From assembly GCA_024692565.1 (NCBI GenBank), contig JAILMN010000029.1:1-64000 (forward strand): a stretch of DNA of 64,000 nt. Direction: 5' to 3'. This document shows positions 49,818 to 57,083 of the stretch, in pieces. The translations under genes were made by a program, and so were the position numbers. Source of the DNA: Paludibacteraceae bacterium (GTDB taxonomy: Bacteria; Bacteroidota; Bacteroidia; Bacteroidales; Paludibacteraceae). Within the stretch, counting starts at the first letter, position 1, and every line of letters begins with the position of its first letter. The notes below the pieces were generated by a model. The model had not been told where the DNA came from and searched no databases. It worked only from the letters and a program-made list of their open reading frames with translations.

Positions 49818-51626
49818 ATGGCTGAATTCTACGACAGATTGATTGAGTGGCGTGAACGCCACATCAGCGAGAAGCATCTTGTGCTCCTCCTCTCTTTCTT
49901 CGTAGGCGCTTTCTCTGCCGCAGCAGCCGCACTTCTGAAATCGTTCATTCATCTCATTCAGTGGTTCGTAGAGACGCATCTCATCGCCGGAGGACATACA
50001 TGGTGGTACCTCATCACGCCGGTTATCGGTATCACACTCGCAGCACTTTTCGTGCGTTACATCGTGCGCGATGACATCAGTCACGGTATCACCAAAATCC
50101 TCTACGCCATCTCCCAGCGCAAATCGATCATCAAAGCGCATAACATGTGGTCGTCTGTCGTCGGCTCGGGAATTACCATCGGTTTCGGAGGATCGGTCGG
50201 AGCAGAGGCACCTATCGTGCTGACCGGTGCAGCCATCGGTTCCAACCTCGCGAAAGCATTCCGGCTTGACCAGAAGACGATGATGCTCATGATCGGTTGC
50301 GGTGCAGCAGGCGCTATCGGCGGTATTTTCAAAGCACCTATCGCGGGACTTGTCTTTACGCTTGAGGTGCTCATGATGGACCTTACCATGACTTCGGTAG
50401 CACCGCTTCTTATCTCGTCCGTCACAGCTACCGCTATCTCCTATATGTTCACCGGAACCGAACCTATGTTCCCGCTGGATGCTACCGAACCGTTCCTCAT
50501 TCAGCGCATCCCGTGGTATCTCATCCTCGGCGCTATCTGCGGACTTGTCAGCCTCTATTTCACGCGAGGAATGAATACGCTCGAGCAGTGGATGAAGCAT
50601 AATATCCGCTCGATCGGCCTGAAGATTTTGGTTGGAGGTCTGACGCTGAGCATCCTCATTTTCCTTTTCCCGCCTTTATATGGTGAAGGCTATGATATCA
50701 TTCGCCAACTCATCAACGGCGACAGCGTCAGTGCATTGAAAAACAGCCCGTTAGAGACGCTCATACTCTCGTCGGACAATATCTTCCTGCATTCAAAATT
50801 CAATACCCAAATGATCATCGTGGTCTATTTCGCGGCGATCATCTTGCTGAAGATTGTAGCTTCTGTCGCTACCAACGGCGGCGGCGGTGTCGGAGGTATT
50901 TTTGCGCCTTCGCTCTTCATGGGTGCCATCGTCGGATTCGTTACTGCGCGACTGATGAATATGTCCGCCATCATCGTGCCTGAGGCTAATTTCGCACTCG
51001 TCGGAATGGCGGGACTCATGTCCGGCGTGATGCACGCGCCGCTGACCGGTATTTTCCTCATTGCCGAACTAACCGGAGGATATCATCTCTTCATGCCGCT
51101 CATGATTGTCAGCGTCATCTCCTACCTCACCATCATGCTTTTCGAGCCTCATTCGCTGTACACTATGCGTTTGGCGCAGAAAGGCGAATTGCTCACGCAT
51201 AATAAAGATCGTAATGTGCTCACGCTTCTGAAAATGGACAGCGTGCTCGAGACCGATTTCGTCACAGTATACCCCGAAATGACACTCGGCGAACTCGTCA
51301 AAGTCATCAGCGAAAGCAAGCGAAATATCTTCCCCGTTTTGGATAATGACAGCCATTTGAAAGGCATCTTACTATTAGACGAAGTACGCAATATTATGTT
51401 CCAACCGCGACTCTATAAACGATTCACGGTCAGCCAGTTAATGACTTCACCTCCTGCCATCCTTCAATCCGATATGCCTATGGAAAAAGTGATGGAAATT
51501 TTCGAAGATACCGGTGCATGGAACCTGCCTGTCGTGGACGAACATCGCCGCTATCTCGGCTTCGTCTCCAAATCCAAAATCTTCAATTCCTACCGCCACG
51601 TCCTCGTCCACTTCAGCGAGGAATAG
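49818..51626 (+). CDS. ClC-type chloride channel/antiporter with CBS domains
   Basis: 602-residue membrane protein. The N-terminal part (about residues 20-440) is a ClC core with many membrane helices and selectivity-filter-like motifs: GSGITIGFGGSVGAEAPIV in place of G-(K/R)-E-G-P, and GGGGVGGIFAPSLFMGA for the G-x-F-x-P motif. The usual gating Glu stands as GAEAP, so the filter is slightly atypical. The C-terminus has two CBS domains (about 470-530 and 540-600; DFVTVYPEMTLGELVKVISESKRNIFPVLD and SPPAILQSDMPMEKVMEIFEDTGAWNLPVVD), likely to bind adenine nucleotides. Channel versus H+/Cl- exchange is not decided. Confidence 0.9.
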   Translation: MAEFYDRLIEWRERHISEKHLVLLLSFFVGAFSAAAAALLKSFIHLIQWFVETHLIAGGHTWWYLITPVIGITLAALFVRYIVRDDISHGITKILYAISQRKSIIKAHNMWSSVVGSGITIGFGGSVGAEAPIVLTGAAIGSNLAKAFRLDQKTMMLMIGCGAAGAIGGIFKAPIAGLVFTLEVLMMDLTMTSVAPLLISSVTATAISYMFTGTEPMFPLDATEPFLIQRIPWYLILGAICGLVSLYFTRGMNTLEQWMKHNIRSIGLKILVGGLTLSILIFLFPPLYGEGYDIIRQLINGDSVSALKNSPLETLILSSDNIFLHSKFNTQMIIVVYFAAIILLKIVASVATNGGGGVGGIFAPSLFMGAIVGFVTARLMNMSAIIVPEANFALVGMAGLMSGVMHAPLTGIFLIAELTGGYHLFMPLMIVSVISYLTIMLFEPHSLYTMRLAQKGELLTHNKDRNVLTLLKMDSVLETDFVTVYPEMTLGELVKVISESKRNIFPVLDNDSHLKGILLLDEVRNIMFQPRLYKRFTVSQLMTSPPAILQSDMPMEKVMEIFEDTGAWNLPVVDEHRRYLGFVSKSKIFNSYRHVLVHFSEE

Positions 51627-51653
51627 CGCTTTTTGCAAGCAAAATTGTGAAGA

Positions 51654-52307
51654 ATGAAATCCGACCGATTATATAAGTTGAACCGCGCAGCCGGAATGGT
51701 ACTGAATATCCTCGCCGGGTTGATGCTCGTGCTGCTCATCATATGGGGTGTCTGCGGCATCCTGACGCATCGCGGCGTAGCGCTCGGCGCGCTCACTTGT
51801 TGGCCGCTACTCGTGCGCATTTTCCGCTACACATGGTACGTGAGTCTCAGCGCTGCTGCAGTTGCCATAGTTGTCCGTGTTCTCCTATCGCCTTTCGTCA
51901 AAAGCGAAGAACAGGAACTCCTCGAAAAGCAGGTGGATTATGTGCTGTCGAAACGACAAGCGGCAACATCACCCAAAGAGCCTGTTCCTTCCCCGCTTGC
52001 GGACTACTCGCCCTTGCGCAACTTAACGCCCGAACAAGAGCAAGCGGTGCTCCAATTATTGCGCGAATTACCCTCCCATCCCAAGAAACCTGAAGCTATT
52101 AAAATGGCTGATTTAGCTCATTATTTGATGGCCTTGGAGCAATTAGGCAAAGCGAATCTCTGCGACAAGCACAATCTTCGTCTTTGGGCAGCACAAGTGA
52201 CCGGTAGAACGATGCCGGAAACAAGTCCTTTCAATGATGCCCTCACACGAGAAGTGCCGACAAAAATCAAGCTCGCGAAGAAGAAAATCGAGCTGATAAT
52301 TCGATAA
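51654..52307 (+). CDS. Hypothetical two-span membrane protein
   Basis: 217-residue protein with two membrane segments (about residues 13-37 and 55-80), then a soluble C-terminal half starting LLSPFVKSEEQELLEKQVDYVLSKRQ. Its last 90 residues (LTPEQEQAVLQLLRELPSHPKKPEAIKMADLAHYLMALEQLGKANLCDKHNLRLWAAQVTGRTMPETSPFNDA) look helical and may form a small globular domain. No family is recognised. It starts 27 bases after the ClC gene and is probably the last gene of that transcript. Confidence 0.6.
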   Translation: MKSDRLYKLNRAAGMVLNILAGLMLVLLIIWGVCGILTHRGVALGALTCWPLLVRIFRYTWYVSLSAAAVAIVVRVLLSPFVKSEEQELLEKQVDYVLSKRQAATSPKEPVPSPLADYSPLRNLTPEQEQAVLQLLRELPSHPKKPEAIKMADLAHYLMALEQLGKANLCDKHNLRLWAAQVTGRTMPETSPFNDALTREVPTKIKLAKKKIELIIR

Positions 52308-52339
52308 TTTCTATTTTTTCTATAATCGAATGCAAACTT

Positions 52340-52370
52340 TTGGAACTGTGCTCCGAAAGTACTACCTTTG
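52340..52370 (+). promoter_or_regulatory. Promoter of the Uma2-like gene
   Basis: TTTTGG (-33 TTG at 52340-52342) and TACCTTTG (-7 at 52363-52370), with 20 bases between, followed by TGCCCG. Confidence 0.7.
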
Positions 52371-52397
52371 TGCCCGATTTCAAAAATTTGCATTGTT

Positions 52398-52826
52398 ATG
52401 ATTAATTTAACTGGTATTAGCAGCCCACGGGCACGGAACATTCATCAACTCATTATTACAGAAACTCTGCTTAATATGCACCCGGAGATTAAAGCTCGAA
52501 GAGGATGGCATATGATGTACGAAGCTACTGTCACGGACAATCCTTTGGACAACTATCCGGACATTATTGTAATGAATCCCAAAGGAGAACTGCAATTTAG
52601 TTTGGAAATCACACGTAGCTGGGGGATGAGTTATGACAAAAGGAAAGGCCTTATGCTCAAACAGCGCTTCCCGAACGCAGAGTTTTTCATTTACAACTAT
52701 GAGAGGGACATTCTTTACGGATTATGCGACGATTTACAATGGTATAGCAGCGAGCAGTTCGAACTTCGCAGTCGCCTCTTTGTGCTCCCTATTCTTGAAT
52801 ATATTTACGTTCCGGAGGATTACTGA
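52398..52826 (+). CDS. Uma2/PD-(D/E)XK-like hypothetical protein
   Basis: 142-residue cytosolic protein. The core NYPDIIVMNPKGELQFSLEITRSWGMSYDKRKGLMLKQRFPNAEFFIYNYERDILYG has the order of the Uma2 (DUF820) branch of the PD-(D/E)XK nuclease fold: PD, then E-x-T/S on the next strand, then K-x-x-x-x/Y. The canonical Lys of E-x-K is replaced by Thr, as often in Uma2. Nuclease activity is therefore uncertain. The ATG at 52398 follows its own promoter. It is a single-gene unit at the left edge of the A+T-rich accessory stretch, not paired with an obvious methyltransferase or antitoxin. Confidence 0.55.
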   Translation: MINLTGISSPRARNIHQLIITETLLNMHPEIKARRGWHMMYEATVTDNPLDNYPDIIVMNPKGELQFSLEITRSWGMSYDKRKGLMLKQRFPNAEFFIYNYERDILYGLCDDLQWYSSEQFELRSRLFVLPILEYIYVPEDY

Positions 52827-52847
52827 GCATAAAAAATCAAAATAAAT

Positions 52848-52878
52848 TTGCACAATTCAAAAAAATGTACTACCTTTG
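52848..52878 (+). promoter_or_regulatory. Promoter of the leader A operon
   Basis: TTTGCACAATTCA (-33 TTG at 52848-52850), an A tract, TACCTTTG (-7 at 52871-52878), with 20 bases between. The start would be near 52885, giving a leader of about 230 bases that contains the structured RNA. Confidence 0.78.
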
Positions 52879-52897
52879 CGCTCGATTTGAAATAATA

Positions 52898-53072
52898 GGC
52901 ACAAGCGTGTGCCAACATATAGCGTTATAAGCCGATACTTGATTCTTTGAAAACTGGACACTTTCAAAATCATTATTTACTCAAGCGCGGTTTATGCACG
53001 CTCACGTATCAGCGTGAGTTTTCCGTGCGTAAATTTGAGTAAATAAGGTCGTCCAGAACCTCAAAGAATCAA
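52898..53072 (+). promoter_or_regulatory. Structured leader RNA, copy A
   Basis: 5' to 3': hairpin GGCACA-AGCG-TGTGCC (52898-52913), conserved GCGTTATAAGCC, outer stem TTGATTCTTTGA (52939-52950) with TCAAAGAATCAA (53061-53072), stem CTGGAC (52954-52959) with GTCCAG (53051-53056), stem TTATTTACTCAA (52973-52984) with TTGAGTAAATAA (53035-53046), stem TTTATGCACG (52991-53000) with CGTGCGTAAA (53024-53033, one G-U), and terminal hairpin CTCACG-TATCAG-CGTGAG (53001-53018). All stems nest in one long hairpin with internal loops. Compared with copy B (45834-46006, minus strand) at least five base pairs have changed on both sides. The function is unknown; a cis-regulator or a 6S-like small RNA are the options. 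Confidence 0.8.
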
Positions 53073-53085
53073 ATGAAGCGAACGT

Positions 53086-53102
53086 AAAGCGCACGCTTTT
53101 TT
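53086..53102 (+). terminator. Terminator-like hairpin at the end of leader copy A
   Basis: AAAGC-GCAC-GCTTT plus a T run (53086-53102), 15 bases before the start codon. An alternative pairing, GAAGCG (53075-53080) with CGCTTT (53094-53099), is possible. It is conserved in copy B. The stem is short for an intrinsic terminator, so attenuation is only a hypothesis. Confidence 0.45.
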
Positions 53103-53117
53103 ATATAATAATTAACC

Positions 53118-54527
53118 ATGAAGAAGATCATTGTATTCCTCGCATTTGTAATCTCCGCATCAGCCTTCTATGCAGAGCAACCGTGTGATGTGGTAATTAC
53201 AGCCGAGAATTTCCAGATTCCTTGTGTCGTTACTGGTATTACAGATTCAGAAGTTCAGTATAAGGAATACCCTACATATGATAATTCTCACTCAAAGAGT
53301 GTCAACCTTTCCGAAATAAAGAAATTATACCTATCCGATGGGACGTTAATAGACCCATCTAAAGGAGCTGTTTCTGCAGACATAATAGCTAAAATAGTTG
53401 CAAGACCCGCACCTAAAACAATTCCGGCTCCTATCATCAAGAAAGAAGTCGAAACAAAGCCGCAACCTTCAACACCACCTGCCCCCGTTGTGGAAGAAAC
53501 CCCTGCGAAGATTGCAGAAACCCCTAAGCCCCAAGAGACTCATAAAAGCAAAGAGAAGATTAGTGGAGTAACAAAAGCAGAAACTCCTAAGACGGAGACT
53601 AAAGCACCTAAATCGGAGTCAAAGCCGGCTCCTACAGCGGTTTCCGCACCCACTCCCACGCAAGAAGCAACACCCACTGCTTCTAATATCTCGGAGCCTA
53701 AACAACCTGCGACAGTACCGCCACAACCCATCGTTCAAGACAATCTTTCCGATGAAGAATTGGAACTAAAATTTAAGATCTACAAGAGCACTATTAACAA
53801 GCCCAAGACAGCGCCACAAGCGCCACAACCCAAGCCGGTAGACCTTAACAAAATGAGCATTGCTATTTTTGTGACAGGTTTGGATAATAAGCAAAATGAT
53901 GTTCGAAAGGTTATTGAGAGCGAAGTAAAATCCAAGTTAAACACCATTGAAGGGAACAAAGCAAAGATCGAATCTGCACCTGCCGGCATAACAGAAGATT
54001 CGATATTGAGTTTGGCTAAGAAAGCCAACTCCGGGCTAACGTACCTTATCGACGTGATGCCGTTCCAGAACCAGTACTATTTACAATCGAAACTAATCGA
54101 CACAAAGAGTGGCGACTATCTTGTATCCGACCGTGCAGTTTCTTCGTTAAACTCTCTACCAGAAGTTTTAACGGCCATCGACGAATTAACGAATCAGGTA
54201 AAAAGTCATCTTCAAGAGAAAAAGAATCAAGCGCCGACTTCCATAACTACGTCACAAACACAACAGACTCAACAGAAATCACAGGCAAAAGAAGGTACAT
54301 TCTTTCTTTATGTAAAGAACACTATGGATTTCCCTATTAACGTATTGGTGGCTGGTCGTATCATTGGAGTCGTGGCTCCTTTCTTCTCACAGCGCTTTAA
54401 GGTTTCCACGAATTTGTATGGTACTGTACAGTTGATTCAAAATAGCGGTTACAAATACATTCCTATAAGAGAAACCTACATAATTCCTCAGCAAGAAGAC
54501 GGAGGAACAGTAACTCTTGAAATGTAA
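53118..54527 (+). CDS. Secreted proline-rich CsgG/LpoB-like-fold protein, unknown function
   Basis: 469-residue exported protein (signal peptide MKKIIVFLAFVISASAFYA). An N-terminal small domain (CDVVITAENFQIPCVVTGITDSEVQYKEYPTYDNSHSKSVNLSEIKKLYLSDG, residues 23-75) is of a type common in Bacteroidota exported proteins. A long Pro/Thr/Lys/Glu-rich linker follows (about 95-250). Next comes a domain (about 255-370: MSIAIFVTGLDNKQNDVRKVIESEV, then LIDVMPFQNQYYLQSKLIDTKSGDYLVSDRAVSSL) that aligns with the first domain of the 44535-45776 gene product. The C-terminal beta domain also parallels that protein. Behind leader copy A; a PKD lipoprotein gene follows 30 bases on. Confidence 0.68.
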   Translation: MKKIIVFLAFVISASAFYAEQPCDVVITAENFQIPCVVTGITDSEVQYKEYPTYDNSHSKSVNLSEIKKLYLSDGTLIDPSKGAVSADIIAKIVARPAPKTIPAPIIKKEVETKPQPSTPPAPVVEETPAKIAETPKPQETHKSKEKISGVTKAETPKTETKAPKSESKPAPTAVSAPTPTQEATPTASNISEPKQPATVPPQPIVQDNLSDEELELKFKIYKSTINKPKTAPQAPQPKPVDLNKMSIAIFVTGLDNKQNDVRKVIESEVKSKLNTIEGNKAKIESAPAGITEDSILSLAKKANSGLTYLIDVMPFQNQYYLQSKLIDTKSGDYLVSDRAVSSLNSLPEVLTAIDELTNQVKSHLQEKKNQAPTSITTSQTQQTQQKSQAKEGTFFLYVKNTMDFPINVLVAGRIIGVVAPFFSQRFKVSTNLYGTVQLIQNSGYKYIPIRETYIIPQQEDGGTVTLEM

Positions 54528-54557
54528 TATTGTTACACATATAAAAACTTCGAAATT

Positions 54558-55232
54558 ATGAAAAAACTATCTATTTTAGGGCTTGCCATTCTTGTTTTAA
54601 TGGCTTGTTCCGGGAAAAATGAACCTTCTCAGCAAAGTTCAGTTAATTTCACGTATCAACAGACTGCACCGTTTACCTACTTATTTACCAACCAGTCTAA
54701 AGGAATGACAAGTTATAAGTGGGATTTCGGAGATGGAGCTTATGCGACCACGAAAGATGCAACCCATAAGTACGAATCTGCGGGCACCTACACTGTTACG
54801 CTAACAGGGGTTGCAAATGGACAAAAATATAGTTGTAACAAGAAAATCACGGTTAAGAAGCCTGCTATATGCATCGCTGGATGTAAACTTTATAAGATTC
54901 CATACGAGAATAAATATTACAAAATCAAATGCGAAGACGATGACTGGTTTACCGTCAACTGGGGATTCACTACACAGTACACGCCACTACTGGACAAATC
55001 GGATCTTCCCTACACAATAAACTTATCACCCCTAGAAATGACTAGTCTGGACGGTGACAACTACTATACATTTTATGTATATTATACTTCTAATAAGAGT
55101 AACACGAGTGGAGATACTCAATGTTTAAAACAACAATTGCAAAAAACCGAGATTTACAAATACTTAGATGAGCATATTTTAACCAGCGACAATGGTCAGA
55201 CGAAACTCGGTATTCTTATGACCTATAAATAA
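54558..55232 (+). CDS. PKD domain-containing lipoprotein
   Basis: 224-residue predicted lipoprotein (MKKLSILGLAILVLMAC, Cys17). A single PKD domain spans about residues 28-103 (FTYQQTAPFTYLFTNQSKGMTSYKWDFGDGAYATTKDATHKYESAGTYTVTLTG) with the hallmark WDFGDG and H-x-Y-x-x-x-G-x-Y. The C-terminal 120 residues, starting with CIAGCKLYKIPYENKYYKIKCEDDDW, carry several cysteines and are unrecognised; they may be a C2-like domain. Probably exposed on the cell surface. It ends the leader A operon and is followed by a terminator. Confidence 0.8.
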   Translation: MKKLSILGLAILVLMACSGKNEPSQQSSVNFTYQQTAPFTYLFTNQSKGMTSYKWDFGDGAYATTKDATHKYESAGTYTVTLTGVANGQKYSCNKKITVKKPAICIAGCKLYKIPYENKYYKIKCEDDDWFTVNWGFTTQYTPLLDKSDLPYTINLSPLEMTSLDGDNYYTFYVYYTSNKSNTSGDTQCLKQQLQKTEIYKYLDEHILTSDNGQTKLGILMTYK

Positions 55233-55249
55233 GCACTCGCTTCATTTTC

Positions 55250-55278
55250 AAAAAAGCACCTCAAGGGTGGCGTTTTTT
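55250..55278 (+). terminator. Terminator after the PKD lipoprotein gene
   Basis: AAAAAAGCACC and GGTGGCGTTTTTT pair with small bulges around TCAAGG and end in a T run, 18 bases after the stop. Confidence 0.7.
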
Positions 55279-55340
55279 ATCCTATTTTTTAGAAAAATTC
55301 CAGTATATATCAGTTTCTTAACATTTCCGCACTCAAAAAT

Positions 55341-55371
55341 TTGCATAAATCAAAAATTTTTTGTATCTTTG
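55341..55371 (+). promoter_or_regulatory. Upstream promoter before the WG-repeat cluster
   Basis: TTTGCATAAATCA (-33 TTG at 55341-55343), an A/T tract, TATCTTTG (-7 at 55364-55371), with 20 bases between, then GCAGCGG. It reads into a 190-base region without a good gene and then into a second promoter. Confidence 0.72.
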
Positions 55372-55417
55372 CAGCGGAATTTGAGATAGAAGAGGATTAG
55401 AGGGGCGAGATGGTAAT

Positions 55418-55522
55418 GAAAGGGTGTTCAGGTTGGCATAAGCAACCATTGAGCACCCTTTCAGCATCCATTGAGCATCCATTGGAACCCCGTGGAAACC
55501 TCGTGGAGAACCCTACCTATAC
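55418..55522 (+). repeat. Hairpin and 11-nt period array between tandem promoters
   Basis: GAAAGGGTG (55418-55426) pairs with CACCCTTTC (55454-55462), with GTTG/CAAC inside, a strong hairpin. From 55446 seven 11-nt units follow in register: CCATTGAGCAC, CCTTTCAGCAT, CCATTGAGCAT, CCATTGGAACC, CCGTGGAAACC, TCGTGGAGAAC, CCTACCTATAC. An open frame crosses this region into the WG-repeat gene, but it has no protein-like character. A small RNA from the upstream promoter is possible. Confidence 0.7.
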
Positions 55523-55567
55523 CGGGTATATATTCTGTGCAAATTTTAAAATAAATATCACTTTTGT

Positions 55568-55610
55568 TTGCATATATGCAAAAAAAGCAGTACCTTTGCA
55601 GCCGCAAAGG
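55568..55610 (+). promoter_or_regulatory. Main promoter of the first WG-repeat gene, with inverted repeat
   Basis: TTTGCATATATGCAAA, a perfect 16-base palindrome, contains the -33 TTG (55568-55570). An A tract, GCAG and TACCTTTG (-7 at 55591-55598) follow, with 20 bases between. CCTTTGC-AGCC-GCAAAGG (55593-55610) spans the start site. Confidence 0.85.
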
Positions 55611-55631
55611 TTTTTCTTTTTAGGAGCAAGA

Positions 55632-57050
55632 ATGAAAACATATGTATTTTCTTTAACTGCAGCGGCTGTTATGGCAGGAACCGCACTTATTGCAGATACT
55701 ACGGCTGTTTATGCTGTGGAGAAGTTGGCAATCAATCCCGAGGCGCAAGCGAAAGCTATCGCCGATGCGCGTAAAATTGTGCCGGACACATTACAATTGG
55801 ATTTCTCCGAAGCGAAAGAAATCTATCTGGACGAATACCGAATCCTCAACGATTTTGAGGATGGGATGTTGTGCGTGCAGGACGTTGTGACAGGCAAATG
55901 CGGATTTCTGGACACGGAAGGCGAGTGGGCTATTCCTATTTCGCTCAATTTGGCAACTGCTGAGCATATGTGCTTTCACATAGGAGATAGACGGCTACGC
56001 TTTCGTAATGGCTACTGCGTGTATCTTTTGGCAACGAAGAATAATGAATATAAAAGCAATCCGGACTTGGTGGTAATTGATAAAAAAGGTAAAATCACGC
56101 CGCTTCCAAGTACTATTTTGGAGTGTTCGGATTTTACGCCTGATGGCTATGCCTTAGCGGTAAAAAAGTACCAGATTGATAAGAATCGCTCGAGAAAGAA
56201 ATTAGTGTTCATCAATCCGCAAGGTCAGGAAATCATGACCGGAGTCTATTCCGGCGCGCAATACCTGCAGGATGAAAATGAGATGGACACGGGTTATAAA
56301 TTGGAGCAGACACCTCGTCTGGATTACGAGGCAGAAATAGCTTGGGGTTGGACACCCGTAAGTGCTTGTGCTATGTCGGACGGGCTGTCGCCTTATTTCG
56401 ATTATGTTTCTCGCCTCTGGGGATTTTTCGACAAGACCGGCAAAAAAGTGATTCCCGCCAAATACAAACATGTCCATGCGTTCTTCGAGGGATTAGCTGC
56501 CGTTCAGATGCCTACTGAGAGTAGTGCGCCGGAAAAATGGGGTTTCATCAATCCTTCCGGTCAAATGGTCATCAGCCCGCGTTTCTCTATCGAACCGAGT
56601 GATTTCCATTACGGACGGGCACTCGTGCAAAAAGTAGATGAGACCTTGGTATATATTGACAAAACCGGCAAAGTGGTAAGTCCAGAATACGACAGAGCAC
56701 TGGATTTTTACTACGGTTACGCGCTCGTGAGAGACCCGAAAACGTGGACTTATTGTTGCGTCAACCCGCAGTTTGAGATCGTCAATACGGGTGATAACTG
56801 TTGGCTCCAAGACAACGAGTATTTCTGGCGCGGACGCCAAATAAGCGGATACGAAAGTCAGTTAGGACGATACGATTTCATCGGTCGAAAAACAGCTATT
56901 CTGGATTGGGAATACAAAGGCAAAAAAGGCGATCGGGATGCTATTCTTATCACCAGCGGTCCGATGTTGGAGATTAACGCCTATTCTTTCAGAGCCTATG
57001 CGGACTTGAACGGCAAAGTGAAATTTGTTCTATTGAGAAACGAGTTCTAA
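55632..57050 (+). CDS. WG-repeat protein 1, exported
   Basis: 472-residue exported protein with a signal-like N-terminus (MKTYVFSLTAAAVMAGTALIADTTAVYA). It carries several WG repeats, units of about 35-50 residues around G-F/W-x-(D/N)-x-x-G-x-x-(V/I)-I-P-x-x-(Y/F)-D: KCGFLDTEGEWAIPISL, LWGFFDKTGKKVIPAKYKHVHAFFEGLAAVQM, KWGFINPSGQMVISPRFS and TLVYIDKTGKVVSPEYDRAL. Such repeats form beta-propeller-like or solenoid structures of unknown binding role. The start at 55632 is chosen because the signal peptide begins there and the longer frame passes through promoter and repeat DNA. It is the first of three tandem WG-repeat genes and is closely related to the second. Confidence 0.8.
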   Translation: MKTYVFSLTAAAVMAGTALIADTTAVYAVEKLAINPEAQAKAIADARKIVPDTLQLDFSEAKEIYLDEYRILNDFEDGMLCVQDVVTGKCGFLDTEGEWAIPISLNLATAEHMCFHIGDRRLRFRNGYCVYLLATKNNEYKSNPDLVVIDKKGKITPLPSTILECSDFTPDGYALAVKKYQIDKNRSRKKLVFINPQGQEIMTGVYSGAQYLQDENEMDTGYKLEQTPRLDYEAEIAWGWTPVSACAMSDGLSPYFDYVSRLWGFFDKTGKKVIPAKYKHVHAFFEGLAAVQMPTESSAPEKWGFINPSGQMVISPRFSIEPSDFHYGRALVQKVDETLVYIDKTGKVVSPEYDRALDFYYGYALVRDPKTWTYCCVNPQFEIVNTGDNCWLQDNEYFWRGRQISGYESQLGRYDFIGRKTAILDWEYKGKKGDRDAILITSGPMLEINAYSFRAYADLNGKVKFVLLRNEF

Positions 57051-57083
57051 AAATCAATAGTGAACATTAAATCAAATTCAGTT

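Noticed and set aside
55410..55631. Longer N-terminus for WG-repeat protein 1
   Set aside because: The frame crosses an 11-nt array, a hairpin and the main promoter, and a good signal peptide begins at 55632.
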